Origin: Prunella strophiata
Taxonomy: Eukaryota; Chordata; Aves; Passeriformes; Prunellidae
Assembly (NCBI GenBank): GCA_036583965.1
Contig: JAZBQD010000001.1
Coordinates: forward strand, 12,673,392-12,737,391
Reading direction: 5' to 3'
DNA: 64,000 nucleotides
The position numbers were made by a program, and so were the translations under genes. Position 1 is the stretch's first letter. Each line of letters starts with the position of its first letter. Shown piece by piece: positions 23,377 through 37,289 of this stretch. The notes under the pieces are model-generated. The model saw nothing but the letters and a program-made list of their open reading frames with translations. It did no database searches and was not told the DNA's origin.

Positions 23377-23583
23377 ACAAAAACAAAAAACCAAACCAAC
23401 CAACCAAAAAAAAAAAAAAACCACAAACCCCCCCCGCCCCCAAAAAAAAACCCACCACAAAAAACCACAAAAAAACCACCACCACACACCAAAAAACAAA
23501 CAAGTAAACAAAAAACCTGAAAAACAAACCAATCCCAAAAAACCCAAAGCAAAAACAAAAAATAACCAAAAAACCCAAAAAAA
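23377..23583. repeat. A/C-rich low-complexity tract (207 bp)
   Basis: The + strand is A or C at all but about eight positions, with CCAACCAACC, C8-type and ACCACCACCAC stretches. 59-nt and 67-nt pieces are uninterrupted. The opposite strand is therefore G/T-only and yields meaningless Phe/Trp/Gly-rich frames of up to 123 codons. Confidence 0.9.
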
Positions 23584-24421
23584 TCCCACTCAGTTAAAGG
23601 AAATGTAGCAAGCAATCAGAAGTATGTCCACATATGTGAGTTAGTCTGTGTGCTTTAAAAGCCAAATTATCAGGGTTTTGTGAGCAATGTTCTCCTGACA
23701 AGTCAGGTGAATTTTATTCTTTGCTTTCAGCTGCTCCAGTGAATTTTATGCAGCTCTCTAGAGAGGCTCAAGCTTACAGTGCTTCTTCCAAAAATGTCAT
23801 CTTTTCTGTCTTTGTTGCATCCCTCTCCTTGTCAAACTTCCACTGCTCCAGTCCCCAACTCTTTTAAATGGGCCTTTCCTATTCATTCTTGTGCTTTGGT
23901 CGCTGCACATATCCAAAAGTTTTTCTTCCTGTCAGACCTGAAACCCCCATGAAGTTAAACAGAAGTTTAAGAAGTTAAACTTCTTGCCTTTGACAAAAGA
24001 AGAGAGGCATGGAGACTTGGAAATCTCCTGAAATGAGAGACTAATCAGTCAGGATGGGTCTGTGGGAGGCTGGCACTCTGGGTGTCCATGGGTTAAGGTG
24101 TCCCTCCTTCACAATGCCTCTGAGGGATGTGCACAATTTCCTATAACACGTAAGGTTTGGACAACACTGGAAGAACAAGTAGTAGAGAAGAGAGGGTGTG
24201 GGATTTGGGGGATTTTCTGTTGGTTCTGTTCCCTGTGATCCCATAATATATAGGATTTGAGGCCCAAGGTAGAGGCTGAAGGAGCAGAAGCCTTTCCAGG
24301 TCCTGCTGGTTGTGTCTCCTTGACAAGGGCAGGAATAGCAGGGCTCAGACTGGTCTGGCTCAGACTCACCCCTCAGGGCAGGTTTGTTTACCACTGTTCT
24401 CTCCTGGCTTCTCCAGAGGAC
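23584..24421. other. Unique non-coding DNA, no gene seen
   Basis: No repeat family was recognised. Overlapping minus-strand frames at 24,041-24,442 (up to 133 codons) have no domain signature. Confidence 0.5.
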
Positions 24422-24443
24422 CATGGCATTAATTAATGCCATG
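24422..24443. repeat. Perfect 22-bp palindrome
   Basis: CATGGCATTAA at 24,422-24,432 is followed without a spacer by its exact reverse complement TTAATGCCATG at 24,433-24,443. The centre is TTAATTAA, a double homeodomain-type core. It could be a homodimer binding site or simply chance. Confidence 0.95.
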
Positions 24444-25539
24444 TGAATGCTGGGGACACCTGTCCCTGGCCTGTGGGGGCCCAGTGACCCTGCAGTGGCA
24501 GGAGGTGGTGGCTGCTCCAGCCCAGGGAGGACTGGAATGACTGACCCAGAAGCAAACAGCTCAGTATCCTGTTACTAATCCAGCATCCAGCTAGATCCCC
24601 AACTCTCCCCTCTTTTAATTTTTTTTTTTCCTTTAAAGGGCATTTGCTGCACCAGCTGCCAGAAGATCTCAATTGCATCATGTCAGCAGATCCATCTCAG
24701 CCTGGTGTTTTATTCCAGGGTAGGTTGGGCTCAACTCTTCTGTTAAACAATTAAAGCCATGCACACCAAACTCGAAACAGGCTCTGCTGGAAGAGAAAAA
24801 TAAATATTGATGACTTGAGGCAAGTCTGGCTTTTGTGACGTTTGATGACAACTGGTATCACTTACAAAAATTACATCATAAAGAAAGAGCAATGAAATTG
24901 CATGTCATCAGGCATCACTAAATGTCAGAAGAAATATGTTTATCCTTTGTTTTCAGATCCAAATTCAGTTTTAACATTTAAATGGAATCTAGGACCATTT
25001 TGATATTTATCAGGCACCATTGCAAAAAATCCTGGGGTATTTTTGTTTGCTAACTTGCTCATTGCCAAGGGTGGTGTGTTGTTTATGTTCCTGTTCTTTC
25101 AAGCCTAATTTATGCTTAGTAGAGCATCCTCTGAATTGAAACATCCCCTTCCTCTTTACCCCACCCACTTATTTTTGTCTGTTCTCATCCTCTGGAGGAT
25201 TCATGGGCTGGCAGCTTGTTGAAAACCTCAGTGTAATCAATGGCAATACTGGGCCTGGGGTGAGATTCACAGAGGTCTGGTATTAGCAATAATCCATGGG
25301 TTTATTGAGGTACTTGGAGATGTAAACACTTTGTCTCCTGTTTTTTCATAAGCTAAATAAAATTAGGACTGTCTGGCCCACTGCACCACAGCTCTGTGGT
25401 TCAAACAAAACAAACCCTCCCTCTGGACATGAACCTCAAGATCCTATATATAACCAAGGATGTTAAATAAATTCTATTATTAATCAATGTCAGAATTTTC
25501 AGCTATTCTGAGTGTTTTAATATCTATTGCTATACACAT
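24444..25539. other. Unique non-coding DNA, no gene seen
   Basis: AT-rich after about 24,700. There are scattered ATTA cores but no cluster strong enough to call, no repeat family and no exon. Confidence 0.5.
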
Positions 25540-25609
25540 AAAAAAAACCCACAAACAAAAAAACCCCAAAACAAAGCAAACAAACAAACAAACAAAAACC
25601 AATAAAAAT
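25540..25609. repeat. A/C-rich tract with (CAAA)n
   Basis: A-rich with CCC interruptions, ending in about five copies of CAAA at roughly 25,578-25,597. Low-complexity DNA with no function inferred. Confidence 0.85.
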
Positions 25610-28600
25610 ACACTGAGAAACCTTTAAATGCATGTCTTAGTATTGAGGTCCTTTTGCTGGTCAAATTCTAAAAATTCTTTCTGGTCTATGCATGAAGTGG
25701 TAGATCACATGAGAAACCTGGCCTGGGGTTCATTACTGTTTGTCAAGTTTCACTTTTGATAATTGAAACAAATGGTAAAAAGTTACAGTTCAGGGAGGAA
25801 TAGGTAGAAGAAAGTAGAAATGGCACTCAGCAAGCATCTGGGAGGGTACAAATGTCATTTCTCTTTGAAACAGCTCACAACAGCATTCAGCACCTTTTAC
25901 AGCAACCTACATCTCTACAGGTGTCTGAAACCAGTGAGCTCTTTGAGCAGAAGAGCTTTGCCATTGCTTTCATTGTTAACAATGTCCCCTGATGTCTAAT
26001 GCAGGGGGAAAAAACATGCTCAAGTTTTTTTTGACTCAGCCATAGTAGATGAATGTGTTCCCATCCTCCTGTAGCCTGTACACAAAGGTGCAGCTGCCCC
26101 ACACACATCTCCAAGGCAAACTGTGCACACAACTTCAGTGTCTTCTCACACATCAGCCAGAACTTTGGATTTAAGCACTTGGAAGTTTGGGTAAAGCCTG
26201 CCCTGTACCTCTATTGCAAGTTAAGCCCCCTGAAGATTTCAGTGTTTTTCATTTAGAAAGCTGCTAGAAGGGGTCGGGGGAGTTGCTTTTGACTCTGGGG
26301 GATCTAAACCCAATTAAACTATGCAAAAAGTACATTGCTGGAACAGTTTTGCAGTAAAAGTTTCCGTCAAGTTTTACTTGTTGAGTTTTTGGCTCATCCC
26401 TAAAGAGCCAAAAAAGGGGGAAATGTATTATTTTTTTTTTCCTCCTGGATGGTGCACAGGCTGCCAGTTCATGCAAGCTGAATAATCATTGCTGGGTGTT
26501 AGGTCTCAGATTTTCTGATGATTTTAAAGCAAGGCAGGGGCAGCTGAAGTTGTTTTACACTGAGGAATTTCAAAGAATCATCATATGCTTTTTCTTGTAG
26601 TTGAAATGCTTAAAATATTCCTGTTCCTAAAGTAAGCTGAATTTACACACATTTATATGTATATATAAACAAACACATACCAAGGCTCTAAGTCTGCTGG
26701 GGAAAAAAAAAAAAGTATCAGTTGAAGCAGGAATACATCTAAGTTATTCTGGGAGACTATGAAAGCATCAAAAAATAAATAAAACCTATAAAAAAAACCC
26801 AAACCATGAAAAAAAAAATTAAAAAAAAAAAATCAAGCATTCTTAAGGACAGGAAGATATTTCATTGGCTTTGCTCATTTGCATGTCAATGCCACAATGC
26901 CATGCCAGCTTGGAGCTGCTTCATAGCAGCACTGGTGTCTGAGCCCAAGGGAACAATGTAAGAGGTCAGAGCAGCACATTTGTAGGTTCACTGATTTCTT
27001 TTCAGCAAGCTCAGGAAAACAAAACAGGAGTGGAGAGACAGGATCTGTGTCCTACGTGGTGATTTGTCACTGACCTTTCAGGTCTCCAGCACAAGCATGG
27101 TGGCTGCTTTTCCTTTACACTGCACAACGTGGGGCAAGGAAAAACCCTGGAATTCCACTGTGGGCTCTGCTGCATCTTCACAGCCAGCACAGCACCCATC
27201 TAGGCATGCTTTGACTGTCAGCTTTTCTGTGCCTGAACTGAAGGTCAGGGTGTCTTCAGCTGAAATAGGAGCAGTCAGCTTTAATTATTACTGTCAACTT
27301 CTCTAAAGCCTTGGATCTGAATGTTCCAGGGACGTTTTATGGATGTTATGGGGTAAATTTGGCTCTGTTACACATGCAGAGCTTTCTTAAAGGATGTTGT
27401 ATTTGTGGCTCTGATTTGAAACTATTAATGAAATTTCATACTATCACATCAGCAAGTGAGGATCCTCCAGTTCCTGTGTGACATGGAAAATAAGCTGCAC
27501 TGATATGTGGGGTAAGAACAGGAACAATACTGAGCCTGAGGATGGGAAGGGTAAGCAAGCCTGGTAAGAAGCTCTGCTTCAGTAGTTCACAGGTGAAGTA
27601 TTCTACTGAAATTCTGGCTGCACATTATTGGTATTACACAGGACTCCCTTATCTTTCCTTAGCACTTGCCACTGGTTCATGATCTCAGCCCTGAATTTAG
27701 TAGTTCACACTTTCAGGTGGTTATGGCTCCCCTCAGGCTTAACTCTGGACTACTGCCTCCATGAGATGGTTAAGGACTTAGGAAGTTGCAGGTCCAGGAC
27801 TCAATTTTCTTTGTGGAGCCAGCTCCAAGTTTTCTCACCATGCTTAAGATGACTGCTTAAACAAGTCCAGCTGTTGCCACATGATAAACACAAACAGCTA
27901 CTCTGGATTAGACCTCCTGCTACAGCTACAACTGGTTTATTTTTTATTTTCTTAAATGCCTGGGAACTTATGCCACCGTGCTGTAGTACCAAAGCAAGAA
28001 CAAGAGACCTGTGGAGGAATCCAAAATCTCTAAACAAACTAAAAATAAATTTTGCAGCTGGAGGATACCAAGAGGAAAAGGAAGAGCTGCCAATACATGC
28101 AGCATTTTTTCAGCCTATCATTATGTGCCAATTTTAGCTTGTCAACCATTACTGGCAGTGGCCAGAGAATGTGAGTGATTTTCATTAATTACCACTTCCC
28201 TGCCAATGTAGATAACCAGAACTTTCTTCCACCTCATTGATGTGCAATTTGACTTTTCTTTCTTTTTTCTCTTTTTTTCTCAGTTACAAAACTTCCAATT
28301 ATCTTTGGAAACAGGAACTTTCACCAGGCCTTAAGCCTGTAGATTTTTTCCTGGACATGAAGTTGTGTCTGACTGATTTAAGTTCTGTTTTACACTTGCT
28401 TGCACCTTCTCGGACACTGAATGCTGATCAGCTTTTCTGTAGTTTCAGCTGGTTTTAGATGATGGCAAAACCTTCTCTTCTCAGCACAGGAGTTTTTTTG
28501 GTTTTGGTTTTTTTTTTTTCAAAAGACAATAAAAAAAACCCAAACTTTCCTTCCTTTGTCTTGGCCATGGGGTAGGTGAGCAGAAAGCTGGATTGAAAGG

Positions 28601-30589
28601 GAGCAAAAATATCCATTTGGGGAAGATCACATTGTGTTAATAATGAAGCAGAGTTTGTGGGAGTAAACCAGCTAGAAAGCTGGTGAAAGCTGAAATATTG
28701 GTGTTAATCTATCTCATGTTTTGTCATCACCTGCAAAAATGGTGAACTTTATTTTCCATGCTCTAGCCACAATTATCAAAATACATGTAAGCAAGGGCTG
28801 CAAGGAGAGGCAAAGCCATTTGGCTTTTTATAAGGTAATTTCTCCCTTACTGCTTCTGCCTTGCTTGTATTTTCAGACTAGCAGGACCACAATGATGTTG
28901 ATCCTTTGTCATTGGCAAGACTTTAATTATTTTGTCCATGAACTAGCAAGTGATTTGAAGGATACAGGGTATCCTTTTTTGCTCAGATTTGCTCCAGTAC
29001 TCAGTGGTTAATTTTTTTCTCCTTACATGAAATATTAGTCATGGTTAACAAATAACGGATGAGCAAGTTTGAGAAAAGTGAAAGCTAATTTAAACCATAG
29101 ATTCAGGACCTGCTGGTATATTCAGAACATTTTGTTTAATGTTCCTGTTAACCTAAACAATTGTATCTCCAGCACAAAAGGCAAAAATGCTGGAGTTTTC
29201 CATAGCAATGTTCTCAGCCACTCCATCACTTTCTGTGAGGCCAACTTAATAGCTTTTCTCTCTTTAAAGGATAACACCTGCTTTGCCCACAAACTTAAGG
29301 CTCACTTTCTGAAATAATCCCTGCAGTTATGTGTCTTAGGCTCTGACTTAAAATACTCTATTTACTTTCTGTGTTAGCACAGAAAATCAGCCTGTGTTTC
29401 AAACCTTTTGGTAATCTGCCATTGAAATCAGAAAAGTGTTTAGAACCAAACAGGTTTACCTCAATGGTGGGTAGACAGTGTTTAGAGATAAGGGTTTTGA
29501 TGGCAAAATAATGTTATTATCCAGCTTGCCATCAATTATTCTAAACATATCTAGATTCTTCATAAGTTCTAGAGTACCAGTTGTCTAGTTTGATTTCTTT
29601 TCTTAATCACCTGGGCACTAGCATTTATGAAAAAAAAAAGTCTTTAAGATTGGATGTAGTAGAAAAAAAATTTAAAAAGTAGTAACTTTGGCACATTTCT
29701 CTCATGTCTCCTTTATGGTATTCAAGGCAGTTTTTCAACTTTGATCTGGTTTATCTGCAGCTTTATCTCTCTAGTTTCTTATTAAATAAAGCCTGATTCA
29801 TACAGGAAGCATTTATATCCAAGCCATGACACCATGAAACATACATGTAAGCTCCTGATTAAGTTCCTACCCAGATGAGGAGATGCCCAGATTGACCATT
29901 TTGTACCTGTTGAGATCCAAAATACTATTTCCATTCTCCTATTTCTGAATGAAAATCTGGCCACTCCTTCAGGTCATTTTTGTAGTTAGATTGAATCTTT
30001 GCTCTTATTCCTCCATCCTGAGGGACCTGAATCTTTGCTAATTCCACCTTGGGACCCTGAAGCACTTTGTTTTTTCTGTCCTTCAGGCTGTACCACAAGG
30101 AAAATGAACCAGGCTTGATCTTGTAACTCGCTGTCAACATTTCTGAGTCTGTGAAGAACTCTGCTAATTGTGCTTATGTGTTTGCATACCCATGATCATG
30201 TTCAGCTGTTTAGCTGAACTCTAGGAACAGTCAAGCCTCATTAACTAATCATATCTTTGGTGAAAAAATTGGATCTGACATCTTCATGGACATAAATGCC
30301 CTCTAGTGACTGGTGATCACTGTAAAGAGCTGTACTTTGGGTACAGCCTGTGTATTCTTTGATAAATATCTTGTATGTCTGTCTTGAAGAGTTACTTAGC
30401 TGGACTATTGGCCATTTATGGTACTGGTCTGTTATGGGAAAATTCAATTAAGTTTAGGGTTTTTTGAGAAAACATTCACTCTTTATTCTTTAACTCCATG
30501 CTTAGACTGAAGGTATTATATGTGAGGAACCCCTCTGAAACTGCTGTATTTGCTCAGCTTTTCCTTCTCTCTTTTTCAGATAACATGAG
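25610..30589. other. Unique non-coding DNA, no gene seen
   Basis: Five kilobases without a recognisable gene or transposon. Low-complexity A-rich DNA lies at about 26,701-26,713 and 26,769-26,833, and T-rich/A-rich DNA at about 28,492-28,545. A canonical POU octamer ATTTGCAT occurs at 26,877-26,884, immediately followed by GTCAATGCC. At 29,992-30,040 the phrase GAATCTTTGCT occurs twice. Open frames are all under 100 codons. Confidence 0.5.
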
Positions 30590-30765
30590 CAGATGATAGC
30601 TGTCACTTTTCCCAGACAACCCTCAGTGTGGCGTTTTCCCCCAATGTGGAGCAGCACATCTGCAACCAGTATTATTTGGTCTAATTATGCTTCTAATTGT
30701 GTTTTTCCACAACTGAAATAATGTAATTCTCCTTAATGAGCAAGAGAACTGGGAACAGGAGGATT
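30590..30765. promoter_or_regulatory. Candidate conserved non-coding element
   Basis: Seen: GTATTATTTGGTCTAATTAT near 30,669-30,688, CTTCTAATTGTG, then CTGAAATAATGTAATTCTCC and TTAATGAGC to about 30,740, preceded by a CpG-bearing GTGTGGCG. The cores are closely spaced and no repeat or frame crosses them. Inferred homeodomain-type enhancer. Confidence 0.33.
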
Positions 30766-33700
30766 GGGACAGCTTGGTTCTGTTCCCAGCTCTTACTGTG
30801 AGATAACTTGAACAAGTAGACCTTTAATGTTTTAATTTTTTTTTTTCCTGAAAGCTCTTGGATCCCTAATTCCTGGTTTCTGCTTCTGTTAGCTGGGGTT
30901 CAGAGATCCAAGGAGCACTCTTGGGGACAAGGTACAAGATGCCCATTGCCCTTTGCTTTTTAGCAAGATAGTGCCAGCCCCTCTGGAGAAGACCCTACCA
31001 CTGCTGCTCATCGACCTGTGGATGGATGGGTCTGCTCCCAATCCAAGCTTGCACCAGTGGAGACAAAGCCCTTTGAAGCTGCACTTAACCAGAGCCTTGA
31101 GTTGTTATCAGACCAAGAGATGTCTTTCATCCACTTGAGTGGGAGATACAGGTCTTGCCCACTGGCACAAGGTGTCACTGGAACCAGGCACTCTGGCCAC
31201 GCTGTGCTGGATTTCCTCTGCCCAACCTCTGACCGCCCAGCTCGGACCTGCTGTGCTTCCTGCAAACCCCCTCTCGTGTTCCAAGGTGGGCTCACCCATC
31301 TCCTGGAATTCCTCCTTCCCTGCTGCCAGCCCATCTTTCTCTTGCTGTGTGTGCAGGTGTTCTGGCTGCTGGCTCCATGCTGCTGGCAGTCCCACCATGC
31401 CTGCACAGCACTGCCCTGGTGTGAGCGCATCGCCGCCAGCGAGCGGCTGCTCGGCTGCACGCACCGACCCTGAGTGCTTGGGTTTGGGTTTTGTTCTTTT
31501 TAATGCTGCTAATCCCCAAATCTTGTGTAGGATGAATACAGGACAGCTAAAGAATTATTCTTCTTTTTGGTGAGAGAGCCTTGCAAAGCTCTACAGTCAG
31601 CATGTGAACGTTATCTGGGGAGGGGGAAAAGCAGCTGATCTTGGATGTGTCTCAGAGTGGCTGAAGGTTTCACATTAGTCTGGGCTGATTTGTTTGGAGC
31701 TCTTTTGCACTAGGGTGCTTGCAATATCTGCTATACAAACATATTCTGAGTGCTTTCATGCATGTGTGTTATCTTCCATATTGCTCTAAAAGGATTTGCT
31801 TTTGCTATTCATATTCCTGTCCCTTTTGGGTGTCATTACCTTCTGCCATGATAATTAAACCAAAAAGGGGGAGGGAGAAAATAACCATACAAATAAAAAC
31901 TACAGACTAGTCATATTTGACAAAGGCATCAATGTTAAAACAGAGGTTTTCGATACCATGACTGCTTCCCTGTTATGCCTAGCTAAGGGAAAATGCAACT
32001 GATGTTGTGTTTTTTAGTGATTAAGTGGTTAATGATTTAATGAACTAAAAAAAATCTCATTTGTTGCATCCCTTGGACTTAGAAAAAACCTCAAAGAGCT
32101 GATTTTCTGTGTACCTCAGTCCAATATTGCTACCTGCTGGGATATGAACACAATCTCTAAATAAATTGCAAGTGGCCTTGGGCAAATGGAAGAGTTTCGC
32201 TTTGATCTTGCTAGAGAGAATGAACTCAAATGTTCAATCAATCAAATTCATAACTTCTAGCTACAATCGGCCTGACAACAGCCTATTATTTATTTTTAAA
32301 ATCATATATTTCATTATTGCAAAACACACAGTCTCTCGTGGGGGGAAAAGCCTAAATTATTGATAAGCCTTGTATGTGACTGAGTTTGTTGGTTTTGACA
32401 TGCTTGTCACTAACTATTGTCAGGAAGAATTTACTAAGATGTTTAGTCTGAAAAGTTGGCCAGGAATGTGTGTTGTGCCACATTTAAACTGGGTAGAGAA
32501 AACTTTAATAGCTGCTTTCTTCTTGAATTCCTAGTTGGTAAAGACAGCTGAAGGCAGACTGGGCTTTCTAGTGTGAAAACAATGCTTTAGAACAAGCGCC
32601 CTTTGTTTTAATTGCTGCAAACCAGATGATTCAGGCTCTGAAATTATCCATGAGTTGGGATATGAAACTTTTACTTGATTTGTGTATTTCTGGAAATAGC
32701 AATTCTCAGTCTGCAGAATATTTATGTGTACAGAAAAAGGAGAACAATTAACCCCACACCTCAAGAGTCTGTTCTCACTAGTGTTTGCCGAAAAGCATCT
32801 GAAGAGTGGGTAAGGGAAGAGTGTATCAGGGAAGCCTATAGGGAGAGTCATCCTATTATACAAAAGCATTTATAGAGATGTTATAATGAGTGGTTTCTCC
32901 AGCCCAGCTGGAGTTTGTGAGAAGGCTGTGCAGACACCTGGATGCAGCACCCACATCCCACAGGGGACCCCACGCCTGACCCATCACTGTGTGCCTGGTA
33001 CTGGGTAGAGTTTTGTGGGAGAGCCACCACCTCTTCACTCCCCACTGCTATTTATGTGACCCTTCTGGGCTTTGCATGTCTGTAAATAACTGCTAATACT
33101 TCCTTCTTGCAGATACAGCTCTGGAGCAGATCGAAGGACACATCCAATCCATGAGTATAATACAAGTAAAAATCTGCAGAATTATATAAAACACTAATAT
33201 GTCACACAGTCATAGGGATTGACAGAGAATTCTGAAGATAATTTTAATGGGAAGGTGATGGTACTACAAAATCAAAGTGATTGAAATAAAACTTGCTTTT
33301 CTTCTAAGTTCTGTCTCTCTCTGCAGAATCAAAATAAGTCATTTTATTTCAGCTTAGTGTAACACTAATCTTTTTTTTCTTTTTGGTTTTGGCATGGCTT
33401 GATTCAAAATGAAATATTTCAGGTCACCAAAAGAAGAAAAACTAAATGTTGTCATAATCCTCAGAATGTTCTTTTACTCAGATATTGAAAATATCATTTT
33501 AGTACTTTTGGCTGTACTTACTCCAAACAATTTGTTCCATGAACTTTTGGATGATCTTTCATCATTTGCTGTTGACTTCACAACAGTGGAGTATCCCACG
33601 GGTTACAAGTTCCATGAGAAGGTAGTGGAAAAGCTGAGCAAGAGGACTGATTGAACCAAACTTTAACAATGTGAAAGCTGTGAATCTCACCCAAGGTCTT

Positions 33701-36700
33701 CCAGGGTGCCTCTGCAGACCCTGCAAAGAGGGGCCCTTCCAGGGGATGGTTTGCCTTGTGCTGAACCAGTTGAGCATGGACAACCTTTCCCCACAGGAAC
33801 GGAGGTTACTTTTATAAGTTCTATTTGCATTTTTGACATCTTTCCTTGTTTCCCCCTGTTTTAGCTGCCACTGTTTCATGGTTTGTCAGAAGCAACAGAG
33901 CAAAAGAAAATCTCCAACCCTTTCCAGGTCCTTCTGTTCAGATGAGTCAGAAACAGCACTATAGGAGCAGCAGGCAGCTCCAATAAATCTTGGGGGCTTA
34001 GGGAGCTTCCCTTCCTGGTGCTTGCTTGGCAACTCTGAGCATGAACTCACACCATTTGCCTGGTCTGTGTCACATATGGCAGTCCTATTTTCACCTAGGC
34101 TTGGGTCCAGGCTGTGAATGTCTTTTAAGCCCCACACCAATTCACACTTGTTGCAAAGCCTGAAAAATTAAGCCTTTCTTTAGGCTTTACTCCTGTGGCA
34201 TCATTGCACCATGTAATTATAGAGACTATAATGTTATTTTATTATGAAGGTTTAGCAAGATGAGCAGTTTGGGACACACTTAATGCCTCACATGCAGTTC
34301 AACTTGGCTTTGATTTCCGTTACAAGATTTATTATCACAGGGAATACACACTTCACTTGACTCTGCTGTGTGCCTGTCCAAGCCGATACAGTAGACTTTT
34401 TAAAACTAGAAAGATTCATTTGTTCCTTTTAATGTCTGGGACTAAACTTTTGCATGGAAGGAATGTGTTGCCTAAATATAATGTGATCCTTCCAGGTATA
34501 TAGTGGGAGAGAATAATTTGCTTTATATCTGTTTTTGTCTGAGAAGTATTTCAAAGATCTTTCCTGCCCAGGTTTCCATAGGGCTCTAAGCGACTGTTGT
34601 CTGTTTTCAGAAGTTCACAGGTCTATCAAAATGTACAAATCCTATCTCTTCCCTCTTAGCATGCACACAGGCTCAGATCATTGTGGGGAGACAGTGCCAG
34701 CTGTTGTGTACTTTGCCAGATGCTTAGCTGCTGTGATAATGAGGGTTATTAAAGGAACAGGGATATTAGCTGCTGCAATCCATGATAGTGGGGGACTGTG
34801 CCTGATGACTCAGAAAGTCTCTCAGCTGCTGTGTTCTTGTGTTTAAGGAAGGTGGTGTTTGTTACCTGCCAAGCAGCCTCTGATTTACAATCTCAAAGCA
34901 CCGTGAAGTGTCAACACCAAATTAATTTCTTTGTGCGTTGGTTGTGATCTCAGACAGTCCCTTCTGATACGTGGTGGCTATGGAAGAGTGGTAAATTCAA
35001 CTCTGAGGTTGTTTTGGTTTTTTGGCTCAAGTGAACATCAGAGGAAATCCTTCCCTTTTTACTCAACTGTGCTATTGAGAAGAGCGGAGAAATGGCTCAG
35101 CTATGCAGCTGGAGTCAGTTGGAAGTGTTTTCAAAGGAAAAACAGCACTTGAAAACTGGATTGTCCTGTGATTTCTCTTAACCAGGTATATTTTGCTGTT
35201 AACTGTAATAATGAAATCCCAAGCAAGCCACATACCATCTGTTTGTCAACTTATCCACTTGGAAATGAGCACGCAGCAGGTAATTCTGCTGCTGTAGGTG
35301 GCTCAGCCATGATACCTCCAGAGACAATAATTATCAATCACTTCTGTCTGAATTAAGATACCCTCTGCACCAGTTCACAACAAGAGCAGATGTTGAAAGT
35401 TAACCACACATGCCTGAACAGGGGACCATTAGAACAGGTTTGTCACACAGGATCCTGTTGTCATTTTGTGTGTCAGAAATTATTCATTGACTTCAGCAGC
35501 CACAGACTTCCAGCCATGGCTTGGAGTGCTCGTAGCAAGGGTTTGTTTATGAAGACTTTTGATAGCACAGCAATACCTACTGCCTTCAGGTTTGGGGAAT
35601 GAGACAGCTGGACATTTTTCTAGGGAACCTGTTGCTGCCTCAGCCTGTGTTGGTTTTCTTTCCCATTCCAGTAATTTAGTCACAGCATTTCATGACTTTG
35701 AAACCTGGAGTTCAGGGATACCTTTTTACCCAGGCAAGCAATTGTGTACTTTACACATAAACCATGAGTGGGCACTTCTGAAGGAACCAAAAGTGCCATC
35801 TGATTGTTTGCTTCTGGATTTTTGCATATGAGGCTCCACATTTGCAGTATTGGCATGTTAACATATCAAAAATAAAAACCTTTTATACAGAAAGCAGAAA
35901 CCATATAGACAATTTGATGCTTTCTCCAAGTGAAAAGTGGAAGTAAACAAATCAGGCAGTGTAGGATGGTTCAGTTCCTTGTCCTTGCTGTGAAAAATTT
36001 TCTGATCTAATTTCCTCAGGTTCTTGGGATGCTGCTGATCTGCATCATGTTCTTTATCAACATTTAATTATAGCCAATTATCTGTTTCCTCAAAAACATA
36101 ATTATTGATGCATTTAATATTCACCCTTATAAAAGCCTGGCCACAATAAACTAGAGAAATAGAGCTTTATCCCTAGAGAGAAGCTGATTTATTCTAGCAG
36201 TGTAGTTGTAATGGGACTCTGTGAAATAACAAAGGGAACAAAAATGAAGCAAGAGGATGATAATCAGTACACACAGGCTGGAAGAAAGACCCATGTACCA
36301 GGCTTGGATGGCAGCTGGCCCAGGCTGGCATAAAGCAGTGGGTGATTCAGGGTGGCCAGGTTCCCAGCAGAGCTCCATCTACCTCTGCCTGTGACTGCAT
36401 GGGCAGTGCTGAGCTCCAGACTCCACCTGCTCAAAGCATTTCCAGCTCTTGTCCTTATTCTGGTTTTTGATCCATACAAGAATTCAGGTGTGATATCTCA
36501 AGCTGGTCCATGAAGCTCCCCAGGAAATCTCACTATGCAGCACCATTGCTGGTGCTGGTGGGTTTCCCAGTGTTAAGTGGAACACCTTGGGTTCTGCCAT
36601 GCTGTGGTGTTGTTTGAGGTGTCCTGCTCCCAGGGAGAGCAGCCTCTGAGCCCAGAACCACTCATCAATGTCCATCCTCATCCTGGCACTCAGCTTACTG

Positions 36701-37289
36701 TCTATCCACCAGTTCTAGATTCACTGTATTGGTGGGGGGCTTTGATTTACAGGGGCAGTGGAAAAGATTTGACTTCATGGCTGGCTTTCCTAGAATGACA
36801 CTGACAGTGGTTGATGGTCAATTTCTGTTGGTCTCATTGTGTTATTTTAGTTTAACTTCTTGAACCATAAAGTGCTTCTATTCCCATTTTTATCCTTGTG
36901 GTAGCACAAACTGCAACTCATCTTCTGGATATAAGATGTAGTTATCTATAAATGCATGGGAGAGAGTGGATTACGCAAATATGCTTATTACTCTGCTATG
37001 GTGCTGGTGGTGGTTTGTTTGTGCTTTTTTTGTCTTTGGTTTATTTTTAATTTGAGCTCATTAACACTTGAGGCAACGTGCATTTTTCCTGCAATCTGAA
37101 GACAAAATCATAGGGAAAAAAAGATTGTTGCCACCTCTATTATGCCTGGGCTGAGACATAAAAACAAAGAGTCTGCACATTGTTGACCAAGCCTCTCTTA
37201 AATCCCCCCAGCTCCCCCTATGTCAGTCCTTGTTTTCTCACTCCTGAGCTGAAAGTATCAACCAGGAGCAAAAATACAATGTTTTCGTA
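30766..37289. other. Unique non-coding DNA, no gene seen
   Basis: A GC-richer, stop-poor stretch at about 30,990-31,490 carries long frames on both strands (151, 144, 150 and 118 codons) and ends in a CpG cluster at about 31,426-31,468. Downstream it is AT-rich unique DNA. Segments at about 34,190-34,360 and 36,050-36,130 contain several TAATTAT/AATTAT cores and could be weak enhancers. No transposon was recognised. Confidence 0.5.

Noticed and set aside
23207..23615. Phe/Trp/Gly-rich membrane-like proteins on the minus strand
   Set aside because: They are translations of an A/C-only low-complexity tract.
36868..36890. AAAGTGCTTC as a miR-302-like seed
   Set aside because: A seed-length match only; no hairpin arm was found nearby.
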